DNA of 64,000 bases from Nostoc sp. LPT (GTDB taxonomy: Bacteria > Cyanobacteriota > Cyanobacteriia > Cyanobacteriales > Nostocaceae). A model generated the notes under the pieces. The model was not told the origin of the DNA. It was given only the letters and a program-made list of their open reading frames with translations, and made no database searches. A program made the translations under genes and the position numbers. The stretch spans positions 1 through 64,000 of the forward strand of contig NZ_JABXKF010000179.1 in the NCBI RefSeq assembly GCF_017115165.1, written 5' to 3'. This document shows, one piece after another, positions 63,981 through 64,000 of the stretch (positions are counted from its first letter, which is position 1; every line of letters begins with the position of its first letter).

Positions 63981-64000
63981 CGTCTCCGGCTCCGCTCCTG
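63981..64000. repeat. 20-bp direct repeat (copy of 85-104)
   Basis: Identical to CGTCTCCGGCTCCGCTCCTG at 85-104. Because it runs to the last base, the true element may continue beyond the window. Confidence 0.6.

Noticed and set aside
1..64000. tRNA or rRNA genes, CRISPR arrays, group II introns, replication origin
   Set aside because: Looked for by eye and none found apart from the tmRNA; a covariance-model scan was not possible here.

Overview
The window comes from a filamentous, heterocyst-forming cyanobacterium of the Nostoc type. The evidence is a cyanobacterial-order ATP synthase operon with a split b/b' stator, a DnaE polymerase fragment ending in an N-terminal split intein almost the same as the well-known Nostoc one, a PetL-like 31-residue peptide, light-dependent protochlorophyllide reductase, a Psb32-like protein, paired flavodiiron proteins, many GCGATCGC (HIP1) octamers, and abundant heptamer tandem repeats between genes. 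The family calls below are read from sequence and memory; no database search was run.

Layout. 0.1-8.3 kb: aroB, a small petL-like gene, then the operon atpI-atpB-atpE-atpG(b')-atpF-atpH-atpA-gamma, closed by a strong terminator. 8.4-10.5 kb: a methyltransferase, the one-piece tmRNA gene, a frameshifted small ORF and a truncated IS630-type transposase. 11.5-15.3 kb: flv3-flv1 pair, probably the heterocyst-type set. 15.7-21 kb: a TIGR03032-like protein and a 1407-residue secreted protein made of two seven-bladed FG-GAP propellers, cadherin-like domains and RTX repeats. 21.6-34.6 kb: a 59-residue small protein, a dicarboxylate/glutamate symporter, dnaE-N, a toxin-antitoxin locus with a broken toxin, rqcH, a sucrose-phosphate-synthase-like glycosyltransferase, an IS1182-type remnant, Uma2 and recQ. 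34.8-40.4 kb: a broken Uma2 gene, two adjacent AAA-like NTPases and por. 40.6-53.9 kb: small, secreted and housekeeping genes (DUF29, hsp20, methyltransferase, DM9 protein, NCS2 permease, surE, psb32, DUF4346, DUF482, RibD-like) mixed with several broken genes. 54.2-63.6 kb: a signalling/defence stretch with a cache-type histidine kinase, a REC-GGDEF protein, an HTH-NACHT NTPase, a 21-bp phased repeat array, a stand-alone CheB and a NYN-domain nuclease-like protein.

Two things stand out. First, at least five reading frames that are otherwise intact carry one in-frame stop each (HigB-like toxin, Uma2, Hsp20, DM9 protein, zinc-ribbon protein), and there is also a TPR remnant with an internal TAA, a single-base frameshift and two transposase remnants. 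This is an unusually high rate of recent gene decay, as in host-associated Nostoc; stop readthrough or sequence error is the alternative. Second, downstream of the NACHT gene nine exact copies of the palindrome CATTAATG lie exactly 21 bp apart, two turns of B-DNA, inside a duplicated 105-bp higher-order unit. This looks like a one-face protein-binding array rather than a coding repeat.
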